DNA from: RGIG9115 sp045649825
GTDB lineage: Bacteria; Bacillota; Clostridia; UBA1381
NCBI GenBank assembly: GCA_045649825.1
Contig: JAZRQO010000002.1
Location: forward strand, 57,613-121,612
Length of the DNA: 64,000 nucleotides
Reading direction: 5' to 3'
Each line of letters starts with the position of its first letter. Positions within the stretch are counted from its first letter, which is position 1. The notes beneath the pieces are model-generated. The model had not been told where the DNA came from and did no database searches. It saw only the letters and a list, made by a program, of their open reading frames with translations. Position numbers and translations under genes: made by a program. Positions 9,085 to 16,913 of this stretch are shown in pieces.

Positions 9085-9489
9085 GTGAATATTGCATTGA
9101 TAGCACACGACAAGAAGAAAGAGTTGATGGTACAGTTTTGTATTGCCTATAAAGGCATACTGGACAAGCATGTTTTATTTGCGACAGGAACAACAGGTAA
9201 GCTTATCAACGAAGGCACCGGACTGAATGTTTACAGATTTTTGTCAGGTCCTCAGGGCGGCGATCAGCAGATTGGTGCACGTATAGCATATAACGAAATA
9301 GACCTTGTTCTGTTTTTCCGTGATCCTTTAAGTGGAGAAGGTTATGAGCCTGACGTTTTTTCACTTCTCAGACTTTGCGATATGCATAATATTCCCATTG
9401 CAACAAATGTTGCAACGGCAGAAGTGCTTATACACGGTCTTGACAGAGGTGACCTTGACTGGAGAGATATTGTCAATCCTAAAAAATAA
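9085..9489 (+). CDS. mgsA: methylglyoxal synthase
   Basis: The 134-residue protein matches methylglyoxal synthase over its whole length: NIALIAHDKKKELMVQF, ATGTTGKLI, the phosphate-binding SGPQGGDQQIGARI and the catalytic-aspartate segment LVLFFRDPL. The enzyme converts dihydroxyacetone phosphate to methylglyoxal and phosphate, a bypass relieving phosphorylated-sugar stress. It starts with GTG behind GGGGGT. mgsA commonly sits next to the min/rod genes in Clostridia, although minE and rodA usually lie between. Confidence 0.95.
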   Translation: MNIALIAHDKKKELMVQFCIAYKGILDKHVLFATGTTGKLINEGTGLNVYRFLSGPQGGDQQIGARIAYNEIDLVLFFRDPLSGEGYEPDVFSLLRLCDMHNIPIATNVATAEVLIHGLDRGDLDWRDIVNPKK

Positions 9490-9588
9490 AAATCTATGTG
9501 AAAACTGAAGGGATGGGTAAAAATGATGCAGAACGGTCTGCGTATTTTTACACATTCTCTTTTTGTGCAAAGAAAGGAAGTTTATAAA

Positions 9589-10413
9589 ATGAGTGAATGT
9601 AGTCACAACTGTGAAACCTGCGGAAAGAGCTGTTCAGACAGAACTGCAGAGAGTCTTCTTGCGCCTCAGAATGCTTTTTCTCAGGTGAAAAAAGTAATTG
9701 GAGTAGTCAGTGGTAAAGGCGGCGTTGGTAAATCATTGGTAAGCGGATTACTCGCTACTGCTTGTAATAAAAAAGGCCTGAGAACTGCAGTTCTCGACGC
9801 TGATATAACAGGTCCGTCTATACCTAAAATGTTTGGTATAACTGAGAATGCAAAGGGTAATGACGACGGTATTTTTCCTGTTAAGACGAAGGATGGAATA
9901 AGCCTTATGTCTATAAATCTTCTGCTTGAAAATCAAACAGATCCTGTTATATGGCGTGGCCCTGTTATAGGCGGAACCGTTAAGCAGTTCTGGACGGATG
10001 TTATTTGGGGAGATATAGATGTTATGTTTATTGATATGCCCCCGGGAACAGGCGATGTGCCTTTAACGGTATTCCAGTCTATCCCCGTGGATGCAATTGT
10101 AGTTGTAACCTCGCCTCAGGAACTTGTTTCGATGATAGTGGAAAAGGCTGTTAAGATGGCGAAGATGATGAATATCGGCGTTCTCGGTCTTGTTGAGAAT
10201 ATGAGCTATGTTCTTTGCCCTGAATGTGGTAAGAAAATAGAGGTGTTCGGTAAGAGCAAGGCTGATGAAACTGCGAAAGCAAACGATATAGAAACTGTTG
10301 CAAAAATGCCATTTATGCCTGAAATTGCAGCACTTTGTGATGCAGGGAAAGTTGAGGATAGCAATGTTGATGCCCTTGACGAAATTGTAAACAAAATAAT
10401 TGGATTGGAATAA
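9589..10413 (+). CDS. Mrp/NBP35-family Fe-S cluster carrier ATPase
   Basis: The 274-residue protein has a cysteine-rich N-terminus (SHNCETCGKSCSDR) and the Mrp P-loop VVSGKGGVGKSLVSG, then the family signature FIDMPPGTGDVPLTV. A CxxC pair (VLCPECGKK) near residue 205 is the cluster-binding site conserved in Mrp/ApbC/NBP35 proteins. These scaffold and deliver [4Fe-4S] clusters to apo-enzymes. The ATG at 9589, preceded by AAAGGAAG, is preferred over the in-frame ATG at 9523, which has no clear ribosome site. The next gene follows within a few bases. Confidence 0.9.
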   Translation: MSECSHNCETCGKSCSDRTAESLLAPQNAFSQVKKVIGVVSGKGGVGKSLVSGLLATACNKKGLRTAVLDADITGPSIPKMFGITENAKGNDDGIFPVKTKDGISLMSINLLLENQTDPVIWRGPVIGGTVKQFWTDVIWGDIDVMFIDMPPGTGDVPLTVFQSIPVDAIVVVTSPQELVSMIVEKAVKMAKMMNIGVLGLVENMSYVLCPECGKKIEVFGKSKADETAKANDIETVAKMPFMPEIAALCDAGKVEDSNVDALDEIVNKIIGLE

Positions 10414-10420
10414 TAAACTT

Positions 10421-10867
10421 ATGGATAAGTCAGAAAAAGCAAAAGAACTGTTTAAACAAGGCTATAACTGCGCTCAGGCGGTGGTTGGTGCATATGCTGA
10501 AGAACTTGGCATTGATATGGAAACTGCAATGAAGCTTGCCTCATCATTTGGAGGCGGAATGGGTAGGCTTCGTGAGGTTTGCGGAGCTGTTAGCGGAATG
10601 TTTATGGTAGCTGGTATAAAATACGGCTACAGTTCACCTGAAGCTAGCCTCGAAAAAACAGAGCATTACAAAAAAATACAGGAACTTGCAGCGGAATTTT
10701 CCGAAAGCAACGGCTCAATTATCTGCCGTGAACTTCTTGGACTTCAGGCAGGTAAGGATTCTCACGTGCCTGATGAGAGAACAGAAAAATACTACAAAGC
10801 CCGTCCTTGCGTAGAACTTGTAGGCGACGCGGCAGCTATACTTGAGGAATATATAAACAAACATTAA
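10421..10867 (+). CDS. C_GCAxxG_C_C family protein
   Basis: The 148-residue protein shows the defining cysteine pattern of the C_GCAxxG_C_C (PF09719) family: GYNCAQAV, then VCGAVSGMF, a cysteine in IICRELLG and one in RPCVELVG. These small proteins probably bind a redox cofactor or metal through the conserved cysteines; no enzymatic activity is established to my knowledge. Position just after an Fe-S carrier gene is suggestive only. The start is ambiguous between ATG 10421 and ATG 10400 (overlapping mrp); neither has a strong ribosome site. Confidence 0.8.
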   Translation: MDKSEKAKELFKQGYNCAQAVVGAYAEELGIDMETAMKLASSFGGGMGRLREVCGAVSGMFMVAGIKYGYSSPEASLEKTEHYKKIQELAAEFSESNGSIICRELLGLQAGKDSHVPDERTEKYYKARPCVELVGDAAAILEEYINKH

Positions 10868-10890
10868 TTGAGGGGTTAACTACCAAAAAC

Positions 10891-10934
10891 ATTTGAAAAG
10901 GTCTGTTTTTTAGTTAAAACAGACCTTTTCAAAT
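10891..10934 (+). terminator. long perfect inverted repeat, probable terminator
   Basis: A 19-base arm (10891-10909) pairs perfectly with 10916-10934 around the six-base loop TTAGTT. The stem begins with A/T pairs, so the 3' arm contains CCTTTT, a modest U-rich tail. It sits 24 bases after the C_GCAxxG_C_C gene and before the kinase fusion gene, as expected for a terminator. Its symmetry means it could act in both directions. Confidence 0.65.
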
Positions 10935-11001
10935 ATGAAGATGTATGATATACTGAAACCAGAATATGTTTTGTGCCTAGGGTGCGGAAAGGATTATGAT
11001 T

Positions 11002-12231
11002 ATGAAAGTCTTGAGTTTTGGTTCATGTAATATTGATTATGTATACAGAGTTGACCATCTTGTGCGTGCAGGTGAGTCGCTTATTTCAAAGGGCAGAGAA
11101 GTTTTTTCGGGTGGAAAAGGACTTAATCAGTCAATAGCTGCAGCGCGCGGCGGTGCGGAGGTTTATTTTGCAGGCTGTATCGGAAACGACGGAGAATTTC
11201 TTGCCGATGTTCTTAAAGAAAGCGGAGTTCATCTTGATTATGTTAAACGTGCAGATGAACCTAACGGCCACGCTATAATTCAGGTTGATGATAACGGGGA
11301 AAATTCTATTTTCACATATAAAGGAACTAACGAAGCGATAACGGAAGAATACATAGATGAGGTACTTTCTCACTTTGATGAGGGCGATATTCTTCTTATG
11401 CAGAATGAAATAAGCAATGTGCCATACCTTGTGGATAAAGGCTATGAAAAAGGTTTGAAAATCGTATTTAACCCGTCACCTTTAAATGAAGAACTTAAAA
11501 AGATAGACCTTTCAAAGGTAACATATCTTATTCTTAACGAAGTGGAAGCCAAAGACATTTCAGGAAAAAGCGAGCCTGATGAATTTATAGGTTTTGTAAA
11601 AAAGGAATATCCCATGCTTAAAACAGTGCTTACACTTGGCAAAAACGGATGTATTTATACAGATGGTGAAATAAGGCTCACACATCCTGCTTTTATGGTA
11701 AAGGCAGTAGATACTGTTGGTGCAGGTGATACATTTGCAGGATACTTTGCAGCCCTTGTTTCTGTGGGAACTGAATGTGCAGAGATTTTAAAGCTTGCTT
11801 CTGCAGCTTCGGGCATTGCGGTTTCACGAAAGGGAGCAGCACCATCTATCCCCGTAATTGAAGAGGTAAAAGAGGGCATAAAAACCATGAAGGTTTATGG
11901 CGTAAAAAAACTAAAGAATATGAATAAAGAAAAAATTGAAGACTATATAAAAACCCACCTTACGGATGCAACTCTTGAAGGTCTGGCAGACGAAATCGGT
12001 TATTCCAGGTTTTATATAGGTCCATGGGTACGGTCTGTTATGAATATTTCTTTTTCGCAGCTCCTTAAAAAGATAAGATGCGAATATGCCGCAAAGCTTT
12101 TAACAGAAACGGATATGTCTGTTCAGGAAATAATTGAACTTACGGGCTATAAGAACGAAAGCTTTTTCAGAAAAATATTTAAAGAACAATACGGAAGCGC
12201 TCCGTTTGAGTTCAGGAAAGAGAAAAACTGA
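11002..12231 (+). CDS. PfkB-family sugar kinase fused to a C-terminal AraC DNA-binding domain
   Basis: Residues 1 to about 295 form a ribokinase/PfkB kinase: VLSFGSCNIDYVYRVDHL at the N-terminus, GGKGLNQSIAAARGG (PfkB signature 1) and DTVGAGDTFAGYF, whose D243 is the expected catalytic base. After a short linker, residues 307-409 read as a complete AraC/XylS domain with two helix-turn-helices (LEGLADEIGYSRFYIG and VQEIIELTGYKNESFFRKIF). The reading frame is continuous. This suggests a kinase that also regulates transcription in response to its sugar or nucleoside substrate; that role is inferred. ATG 11002 sits nine bases after GGAAAGGA; ATG 10996 is too close. It appears monocistronic, flanked by terminators. 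Confidence 0.88.
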   Translation: MKVLSFGSCNIDYVYRVDHLVRAGESLISKGREVFSGGKGLNQSIAAARGGAEVYFAGCIGNDGEFLADVLKESGVHLDYVKRADEPNGHAIIQVDDNGENSIFTYKGTNEAITEEYIDEVLSHFDEGDILLMQNEISNVPYLVDKGYEKGLKIVFNPSPLNEELKKIDLSKVTYLILNEVEAKDISGKSEPDEFIGFVKKEYPMLKTVLTLGKNGCIYTDGEIRLTHPAFMVKAVDTVGAGDTFAGYFAALVSVGTECAEILKLASAASGIAVSRKGAAPSIPVIEEVKEGIKTMKVYGVKKLKNMNKEKIEDYIKTHLTDATLEGLADEIGYSRFYIGPWVRSVMNISFSQLLKKIRCEYAAKLLTETDMSVQEIIELTGYKNESFFRKIFKEQYGSAPFEFRKEKN

Positions 12232-12253
12232 CATATCGTCAGTTTTTCTCTTT
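12217..12253 (+). terminator. intrinsic terminator overlapping the end of the kinase-AraC gene
   Basis: A 16-base perfect stem (12217-12232 with 12238-12253) and a five-base loop; the 3' arm contains TTTTT and ends TTT. The 5' arm contains the last codons of the kinase-AraC gene. The distal end merges with the -35 box of the next promoter. Confidence 0.75.
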
Positions 12254-12279
12254 ACAACAGGAAAATTATGTGTTAGAAT
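12251..12279 (+). promoter_or_regulatory. extended -10 promoter for threonine aldolase gene
   Basis: TTTACA (12251-12256) and TAGAAT (12274-12279) are separated by 17 bases, with a TG one base upstream of the -10. The -35 box overlaps the last three bases of the preceding terminator. A GCGGAGGA ribosome site follows before the ATG at 12301. Confidence 0.6.
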
Positions 12280-12300
12280 ATATTTGCGGAGGATAAAGCT

Positions 12301-13335
12301 ATGAAAAAATATGTATCTTTTGAAAGCGATTATATAACGGGTGCACATCCCGAGATTCTCAAACGGTTATCTGAAACCAACACCGAGGTATTAACAGGCT
12401 ACGGAACGGATATATACACCGAAAGAGCAAAAGAAAAAATTAAAAAAGCGTGTAATTGTTCGGATGCAGAGGTGTTTTTCATTTCTGGCGGCACTCAAAC
12501 AAATGCTGTTGTAATTTCAACTATGCTCAAAAGCTATGAAGGTGTAATTTCCTGCGATACAGGGCACATACACGTGCACGAAGCGGGTGCAGTTGAATAT
12601 ACAGGGCATAAGGTTATTGCACTAAAAGGCAAAAACGGCAAGCTCATACCGAAAAATGTAAGTGACTACATAAATGCATTTTATAAAGACCCCTCCTGCA
12701 CGCATATGGTTTATCCAGGTATGGTGTATATATCCCATCCCACGGAATATGGAACTCTATACACGAAATCTGAGCTTCAGGAGCTGTCAGAAATTTGCAG
12801 GGAGTATAAAATTCCTCTCTTTATGGATGGTGCCCGACTTGGTTACGGGCTTATGAGTGATGATACAGATGTAACGCTTGAAGATGTTGCAAAACTTTGT
12901 GATGTGTTTTATATTGGCGGAACAAAGATGGGAGCCCTTTGCGGTGAGGCGGTAGTATTTACGGGTAATTCTGCTCCTGCCTGCTTTATGACTATGGTAA
13001 AGCAAAGGGGAGCAATGCTTGCTAAAGGACGACTTCTTGGTGTTCAGTTTGACGCACTCTTTACAGATGATTTATATTTTAAAATAGGCAAGCACGGTAT
13101 TGAAACGGCAAAAAAACTTAAAGAAGTTTTAAAGAATAAGGGCTATGAATTTTATATGGACTCTCACACAAATCAGCAATTTCCTATGGTCAGCAACAAG
13201 AAACTCTCAGAGCTTGACGGTTTATTAGGTTATAGTCTGTGGGAAAGACTTGACGGTGAACATTCGGTAATAAGGCTTGCAACCTGTTGGTCAACTACCG
13301 ATGATGATATTTATGCACTTGAAGAATTACTGTGA
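12301..13335 (+). CDS. low-specificity L-threonine aldolase family protein
   Basis: The 344-residue fold-type I PLP enzyme matches the threonine aldolase/beta-eliminating lyase family: FFISGGTQTNAVVISTML near the N-terminus, PLFMDGARLGYGL with the cofactor aspartate, and DVFYIGGTKMGALCGEAVVF with the PLP-binding lysine. Such enzymes cleave L-threonine or L-allo-threonine to glycine and acetaldehyde. It has its own promoter and appears monocistronic. Stereospecificity cannot be read from sequence. Confidence 0.9.
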   Translation: MKKYVSFESDYITGAHPEILKRLSETNTEVLTGYGTDIYTERAKEKIKKACNCSDAEVFFISGGTQTNAVVISTMLKSYEGVISCDTGHIHVHEAGAVEYTGHKVIALKGKNGKLIPKNVSDYINAFYKDPSCTHMVYPGMVYISHPTEYGTLYTKSELQELSEICREYKIPLFMDGARLGYGLMSDDTDVTLEDVAKLCDVFYIGGTKMGALCGEAVVFTGNSAPACFMTMVKQRGAMLAKGRLLGVQFDALFTDDLYFKIGKHGIETAKKLKEVLKNKGYEFYMDSHTNQQFPMVSNKKLSELDGLLGYSLWERLDGEHSVIRLATCWSTTDDDIYALEELL

Positions 13336-13398
13336 CAATAACTAAAAACTATACAAAATTCTCTGTTTTTTTCATCCAAAAAAATACTATTAATACTG

Positions 13399-13427
13399 TT
13401 GACATTTTTTGAAAAATGGGGTATAAT
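13399..13427 (+). promoter_or_regulatory. consensus sigma-A promoter for the carB leader
   Basis: TTGACA (13399-13404) and TATAAT (13422-13427) are both perfect matches with a 17-base spacer. Transcription should begin at about 13434, leaving a leader of about 240 bases before the carB start at 13674. Confidence 0.85.
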
Positions 13428-13486
13428 ATTATGAGATTAAATGCGTCTTAAAACGTATCAGTATTTTGAAGGGAGAAACAGAGGCT

Positions 13487-13609
13487 ATGAAGTATCATCA
13501 GGCAATTATATCAGGGCTTAATATTGCGGCTACAGATACAACTGTTGCCGATTATTCTGTTTCCAATTCGCAAAATATCACATATTTTTCCGGCTTGTGC
13601 AATGATTGA
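13487..13609 (+). CDS. putative 40-residue carB leader peptide
   Basis: A 40-codon ORF starts at ATG 13487, eleven bases after AAGGGAG (13469-13475), and stops at TGA 13607-13609. It begins MKYHQAIISGLNIAATDT and ends YFSGLCND. The stop lies in the loop of the downstream terminator, so a ribosome finishing translation would cover the 5' arm. The peptide has no arginine, which argues against classical arginine-codon attenuation. A U-rich run precedes the hairpin, as in the E. coli pyrBI leader where a 44-residue peptide and UTP-sensitive pausing control termination. That mechanism is inferred by analogy; translation of this ORF is unproven. Confidence 0.55.
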   Translation: MKYHQAIISGLNIAATDTTVADYSVSNSQNITYFSGLCND

Positions 13610-13637
13610 TTAATTGTTTGCAGGAGCCGTTTTTTTT
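13591..13637 (+). terminator. intrinsic terminator (attenuator) in the carB leader
   Basis: The arm 13591-13602 pairs with 13618-13629 in ten of twelve positions, interrupted by a two-base mismatch, and is followed by eight T residues (13630-13637). It lies between a strong promoter and carB, so it would limit carB transcription unless prevented from forming. Confidence 0.7.
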
Positions 13638-13673
13638 GAAACAAACCAAATACAAACTTCAGGAGGAATTTTT

Positions 13674-16600
13674 ATGGCAAAAAGAACAGATATCAAAAAA
13701 ATACTCATTATCGGTTCAGGTCCGATCGTTATCGGTCAGGCTGCTGAATTTGACTATGCAGGAACTCAGGCTTGTCTTGCTCTTAAGGAAGAGGGCTACG
13801 AGGTTGTTCTCTGTAACTCCAACCCTGCAACAATTATGACAGATACAACTATTGCCGATAAGGTATATATGGAGCCTCTTACACTTGAATATATTGCAAA
13901 AATTCTTCGCTATGAGCGTCCTGACGCCATCGTTCCCGGTATCGGCGGTCAGACAGGTCTTAACCTCGCTATGCAGCTTGAGAAAAAGGGCGTTTTAAAA
14001 GAATGCGGAGTAGAGCTTCTCGGTACAAGCAGTGCAAGTATTGAAAGGGCGGAAGACAGAGAGCTTTTCAAAGAGCTTTGCGAATCTATCGGCGAGCCTG
14101 TTATTCCTTCAAAAATAACATACTCTCTTGAAGAAGCAAAAGAAGCAGCTAAAGAAATAGGTTACCCCGTTGTTCTTCGCCCTGCATTTACTCTTGGCGG
14201 AACAGGTGGCGGATTTGCATATAACGAAGAAGAGCTAATTGAAGTGGGTCTTAATGCCTTTAAGCTTTCTCCCGTTCATCAGGTTCTTATAGAAAAGAGT
14301 GTAAAGGGCTATAAAGAAATTGAGTTTGAAGTAATGCGAGACTCTAACGACCACGCTATAACAATTTGCGGCATGGAAAATATCGACCCTGTTGGTGTTC
14401 ATACAGGTGACTCTTTGGTTGTTGCACCTATTATGACTCTTAACGATCATGACCTCAAAATGCTTAACGACAGTGCTATAAAGCTTATACGTGAACTTAA
14501 AATTGAGGGTGGATGTAATGTTCAGTTTGCTCTTAATCCTAATTCGAGCGAGTATTACCTCATAGAGGTAAACCCCAGAGTTTCCCGTTCATCAGCTCTT
14601 GCTTCAAAGGCAAGCGGCTATCCCATTGCAAGAGTAACTGCAAAAATTGCAGTTGGTATGGCACTTGAAGATATCGCGATTGCAAACACAAATGCAGCTT
14701 TCGAGCCGCAGCTTGACTACGTAATTGCAAAGCTTCCAAGATTCCCATTCGATAAGTTTGCTACAGCTCCTAACACTCTTGGAACTCAGATGAAAGCAAC
14801 CGGAGAGGTTATGGGTATCGGTTCATCTCTTGAAGAGTGTCTGCTCAAATCAGTACGTTCACTTGAAACAGGGGTTTGTCATTTCCATCTTGCTAAGTTT
14901 GACGGAAGAACTGATGCTGAGCTTTTTGAATATCTCGAAGAATTTAAGGACGACAATATTTTTGCAGTAGCAGAGCTTCTCCGTCGCGGTACAAGCATTG
15001 AAAAGCTTTATGAAGTTACTAAGATTACTCCTTACTTCCTTGAAGCTATCAAGAATATAATAGCAATGGAAAAGACTATTTCCGCTTCAAAGGGTGACAT
15101 AGAAACTCTCAAGGCAGCAAAGAAGATGGGATTTGGTGACAAGTTCATTGCAAAGCTTTGGGATATGGACGAGCTGGAAGTATTTAATATGCGTAAGGCA
15201 AACAATATATTCCCTGTGTTCAAAATGGTTGACACTTGCCATACAAATGCATATATTCCTTACTTCTATTCATCATACACAGGTGAGAATGCGTCAGTAC
15301 TGACCAACAAAAAGAAGCTTGTGGTACTTGGTGCAGGTCCTATCAGAATAGGGCAGGGAGTAGAGTTTGACTATTCAACTGTTCACGCTGTAACAACTAT
15401 TAAAAATTCAGGCTACGAGGCTATTATTATAAACAATAACCCCGAAACCGTTTCAACAGACTATACTACTGCCGATAAGCTTTATTTCGAGCCTCTCACA
15501 ACCGAGGATGTTATGAACATTATAGAATTTGAAAAGCCTGAAGGTGTTATTGCATCACTTGGCGGACAGACTGCAATTAACCTTGCAGAGCCTCTTATGA
15601 AGCGTGGAGTTAAGATAATCGGAACAGACTGTGAAGCAATTGAGAGGGCGGAAAACCGTGACAGCTTTGAAAAGGTATTAAAGAGCCTTAATATTCCACA
15701 GCCTAAAGGTAAGGCGGTTACAAAAATTGAGGACGGAATTGAAGCTGCCGCTGAAATCGGTTATCCCGTGCTCGTTCGTCCAAGCTTCGTTCTTGGTGGA
15801 CGTGCAATGCAGATTGTGGCGAATGAGGAACAGCTCAGAACTTATCTTAAAACTGCAGTTGAAATAGATGAAGACAAGCCTGTTCTTGTCGACAAATATA
15901 TACAGGGTAAAGAAGTTGAAATTGATGCTATCTGTGACGGTAAGGACGTTTTTGTTCCGGGTATAATGGAGCTTGTTGAACGTACAGGCGTTCATAGCGG
16001 CGACTCAATCAGCGTTTACCCCACATTCAGTATTTCTGACAAGGTTAAGGGTATAATTCTTCAGTACGCTAAGAAGCTTGGTCTTGGTATCGGAATAATC
16101 GGACTTTACAATATTCAGTTTATTGTAGACGAAAATGATGATGTTTATATAATCGAAGTCAACCCGCGTTCATCACGTACTGTTCCTTTCCTCTCAAAAG
16201 CAACAGGCTACAGTTTAGCTGATATTGCAACAGAGGTTATTATGGGTAAGAGCCTTAAGGAGCAGGGAATATTTGATGTATATCCCAATGAGAAAAAGCG
16301 TTGGTACGTTAAGGTGCCTGTATTCTCATTCAGCAAAATACGCGGTCTTGATGCATACCTTTCACCTGAAATGAAGTCAACAGGTGAAGCAATCGGTTAT
16401 GATGATAAGCTTAACCGTGCTCTTTATAAAGCACTCCAGGCTTCGGGGATGCACCTTCAGAACTACGGAACTATTCTTGCAACAATAGCTGATAAGGATA
16501 AAGAAGAAGCGCTTCCTTTAATTAAGCGTTTCTACAACCTTGGCTTCAATATTGAAGCAACAAAGGGAACTGCAGAATTTCTTAAAAAGAATGGAATACG

Positions 16601-16847
16601 TACCCACATCCTTGAAAAAATAAGCGACGGAAGTGACGAAATTCCTGAATCACTTCGCCAGGGACATATTGCATACGTTATCAATACAAAGGATATCGGT
16701 TCTGCAGGTCATATGTCCGACGGTTATGAAATCAGACGTCATGCTACTGATAACAACGTAACAATCTTTACAGCACTTGATACAGTTAAGGTGTTGCTGG
16801 ACGTTCTTGAGGAAACAACACTTACAATTTCAACAATTGATGCTTGA
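13674..16847 (+). CDS. carB: carbamoyl phosphate synthase large subunit
   Basis: The 1057-residue protein has the duplicated ATP-grasp architecture of CarB: the N-terminal half opens KILIIGSGPIVIGQAAEFDYAG and has LRPAFTLGGTGGG, and the second half opens KLVVLGAGPIRIGQGVEFDY with VRPSFVLGGRAM. A C-terminal allosteric MGS-like domain follows (about 935-1057). It forms carbamoyl phosphate from bicarbonate, ammonia (from CarA-bound glutamine) and two ATP, feeding pyrimidine and arginine synthesis. ATG 13674 is set by AGGAGGA; an upstream in-frame TTG at 13614 lies inside the attenuator loop and is not a plausible start. carA is not adjacent, which is unusual. Confidence 0.96.
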   Translation: MAKRTDIKKILIIGSGPIVIGQAAEFDYAGTQACLALKEEGYEVVLCNSNPATIMTDTTIADKVYMEPLTLEYIAKILRYERPDAIVPGIGGQTGLNLAMQLEKKGVLKECGVELLGTSSASIERAEDRELFKELCESIGEPVIPSKITYSLEEAKEAAKEIGYPVVLRPAFTLGGTGGGFAYNEEELIEVGLNAFKLSPVHQVLIEKSVKGYKEIEFEVMRDSNDHAITICGMENIDPVGVHTGDSLVVAPIMTLNDHDLKMLNDSAIKLIRELKIEGGCNVQFALNPNSSEYYLIEVNPRVSRSSALASKASGYPIARVTAKIAVGMALEDIAIANTNAAFEPQLDYVIAKLPRFPFDKFATAPNTLGTQMKATGEVMGIGSSLEECLLKSVRSLETGVCHFHLAKFDGRTDAELFEYLEEFKDDNIFAVAELLRRGTSIEKLYEVTKITPYFLEAIKNIIAMEKTISASKGDIETLKAAKKMGFGDKFIAKLWDMDELEVFNMRKANNIFPVFKMVDTCHTNAYIPYFYSSYTGENASVLTNKKKLVVLGAGPIRIGQGVEFDYSTVHAVTTIKNSGYEAIIINNNPETVSTDYTTADKLYFEPLTTEDVMNIIEFEKPEGVIASLGGQTAINLAEPLMKRGVKIIGTDCEAIERAENRDSFEKVLKSLNIPQPKGKAVTKIEDGIEAAAEIGYPVLVRPSFVLGGRAMQIVANEEQLRTYLKTAVEIDEDKPVLVDKYIQGKEVEIDAICDGKDVFVPGIMELVERTGVHSGDSISVYPTFSISDKVKGIILQYAKKLGLGIGIIGLYNIQFIVDENDDVYIIEVNPRSSRTVPFLSKATGYSLADIATEVIMGKSLKEQGIFDVYPNEKKRWYVKVPVFSFSKIRGLDAYLSPEMKSTGEAIGYDDKLNRALYKALQASGMHLQNYGTILATIADKDKEEALPLIKRFYNLGFNIEATKGTAEFLKKNGIRTHILEKISDGSDEIPESLRQGHIAYVINTKDIGSAGHMSDGYEIRRHATDNNVTIFTALDTVKVLLDVLEETTLTISTIDA

Positions 16848-16853
16848 TTTTAA

Positions 16854-16880
16854 GGCAGCCGTGCTATAAGTGCGGCTGCC
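16854..16880 (+). other. stem-loop between carB and pheS
   Basis: The eight-base GC-rich arms GGCAGCCG (16854-16861) and CGGCTGCC (16873-16880) flank an eleven-base loop. No T-run follows, so it is not a standard terminator; it may stabilise or process the mRNA. I see no T-box leader for pheS in the 66-base gap. Confidence 0.5.
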
Positions 16881-16913
16881 GTGAGTACTTATATACAGGA
16901 AGGAAACTAAGTT

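Noticed and set aside
13469..13490. PyrR-binding loop in the carB leader
   Set aside because: GAGGCT matches part of the consensus, but the upstream UCC part and a clear antiterminator are missing; kept only as an alternative in the finding.
13614..13673. Upstream TTG start for carB
   Set aside because: It lies inside the attenuator hairpin loop, has no ribosome site and would add residues absent from CarB; ATG 13674 has AGGAGGA.
16848..16913. T-box riboswitch upstream of pheST
   Set aside because: The gap is only 66 bases, with one simple stem-loop and no T-box or specifier-loop sequence.
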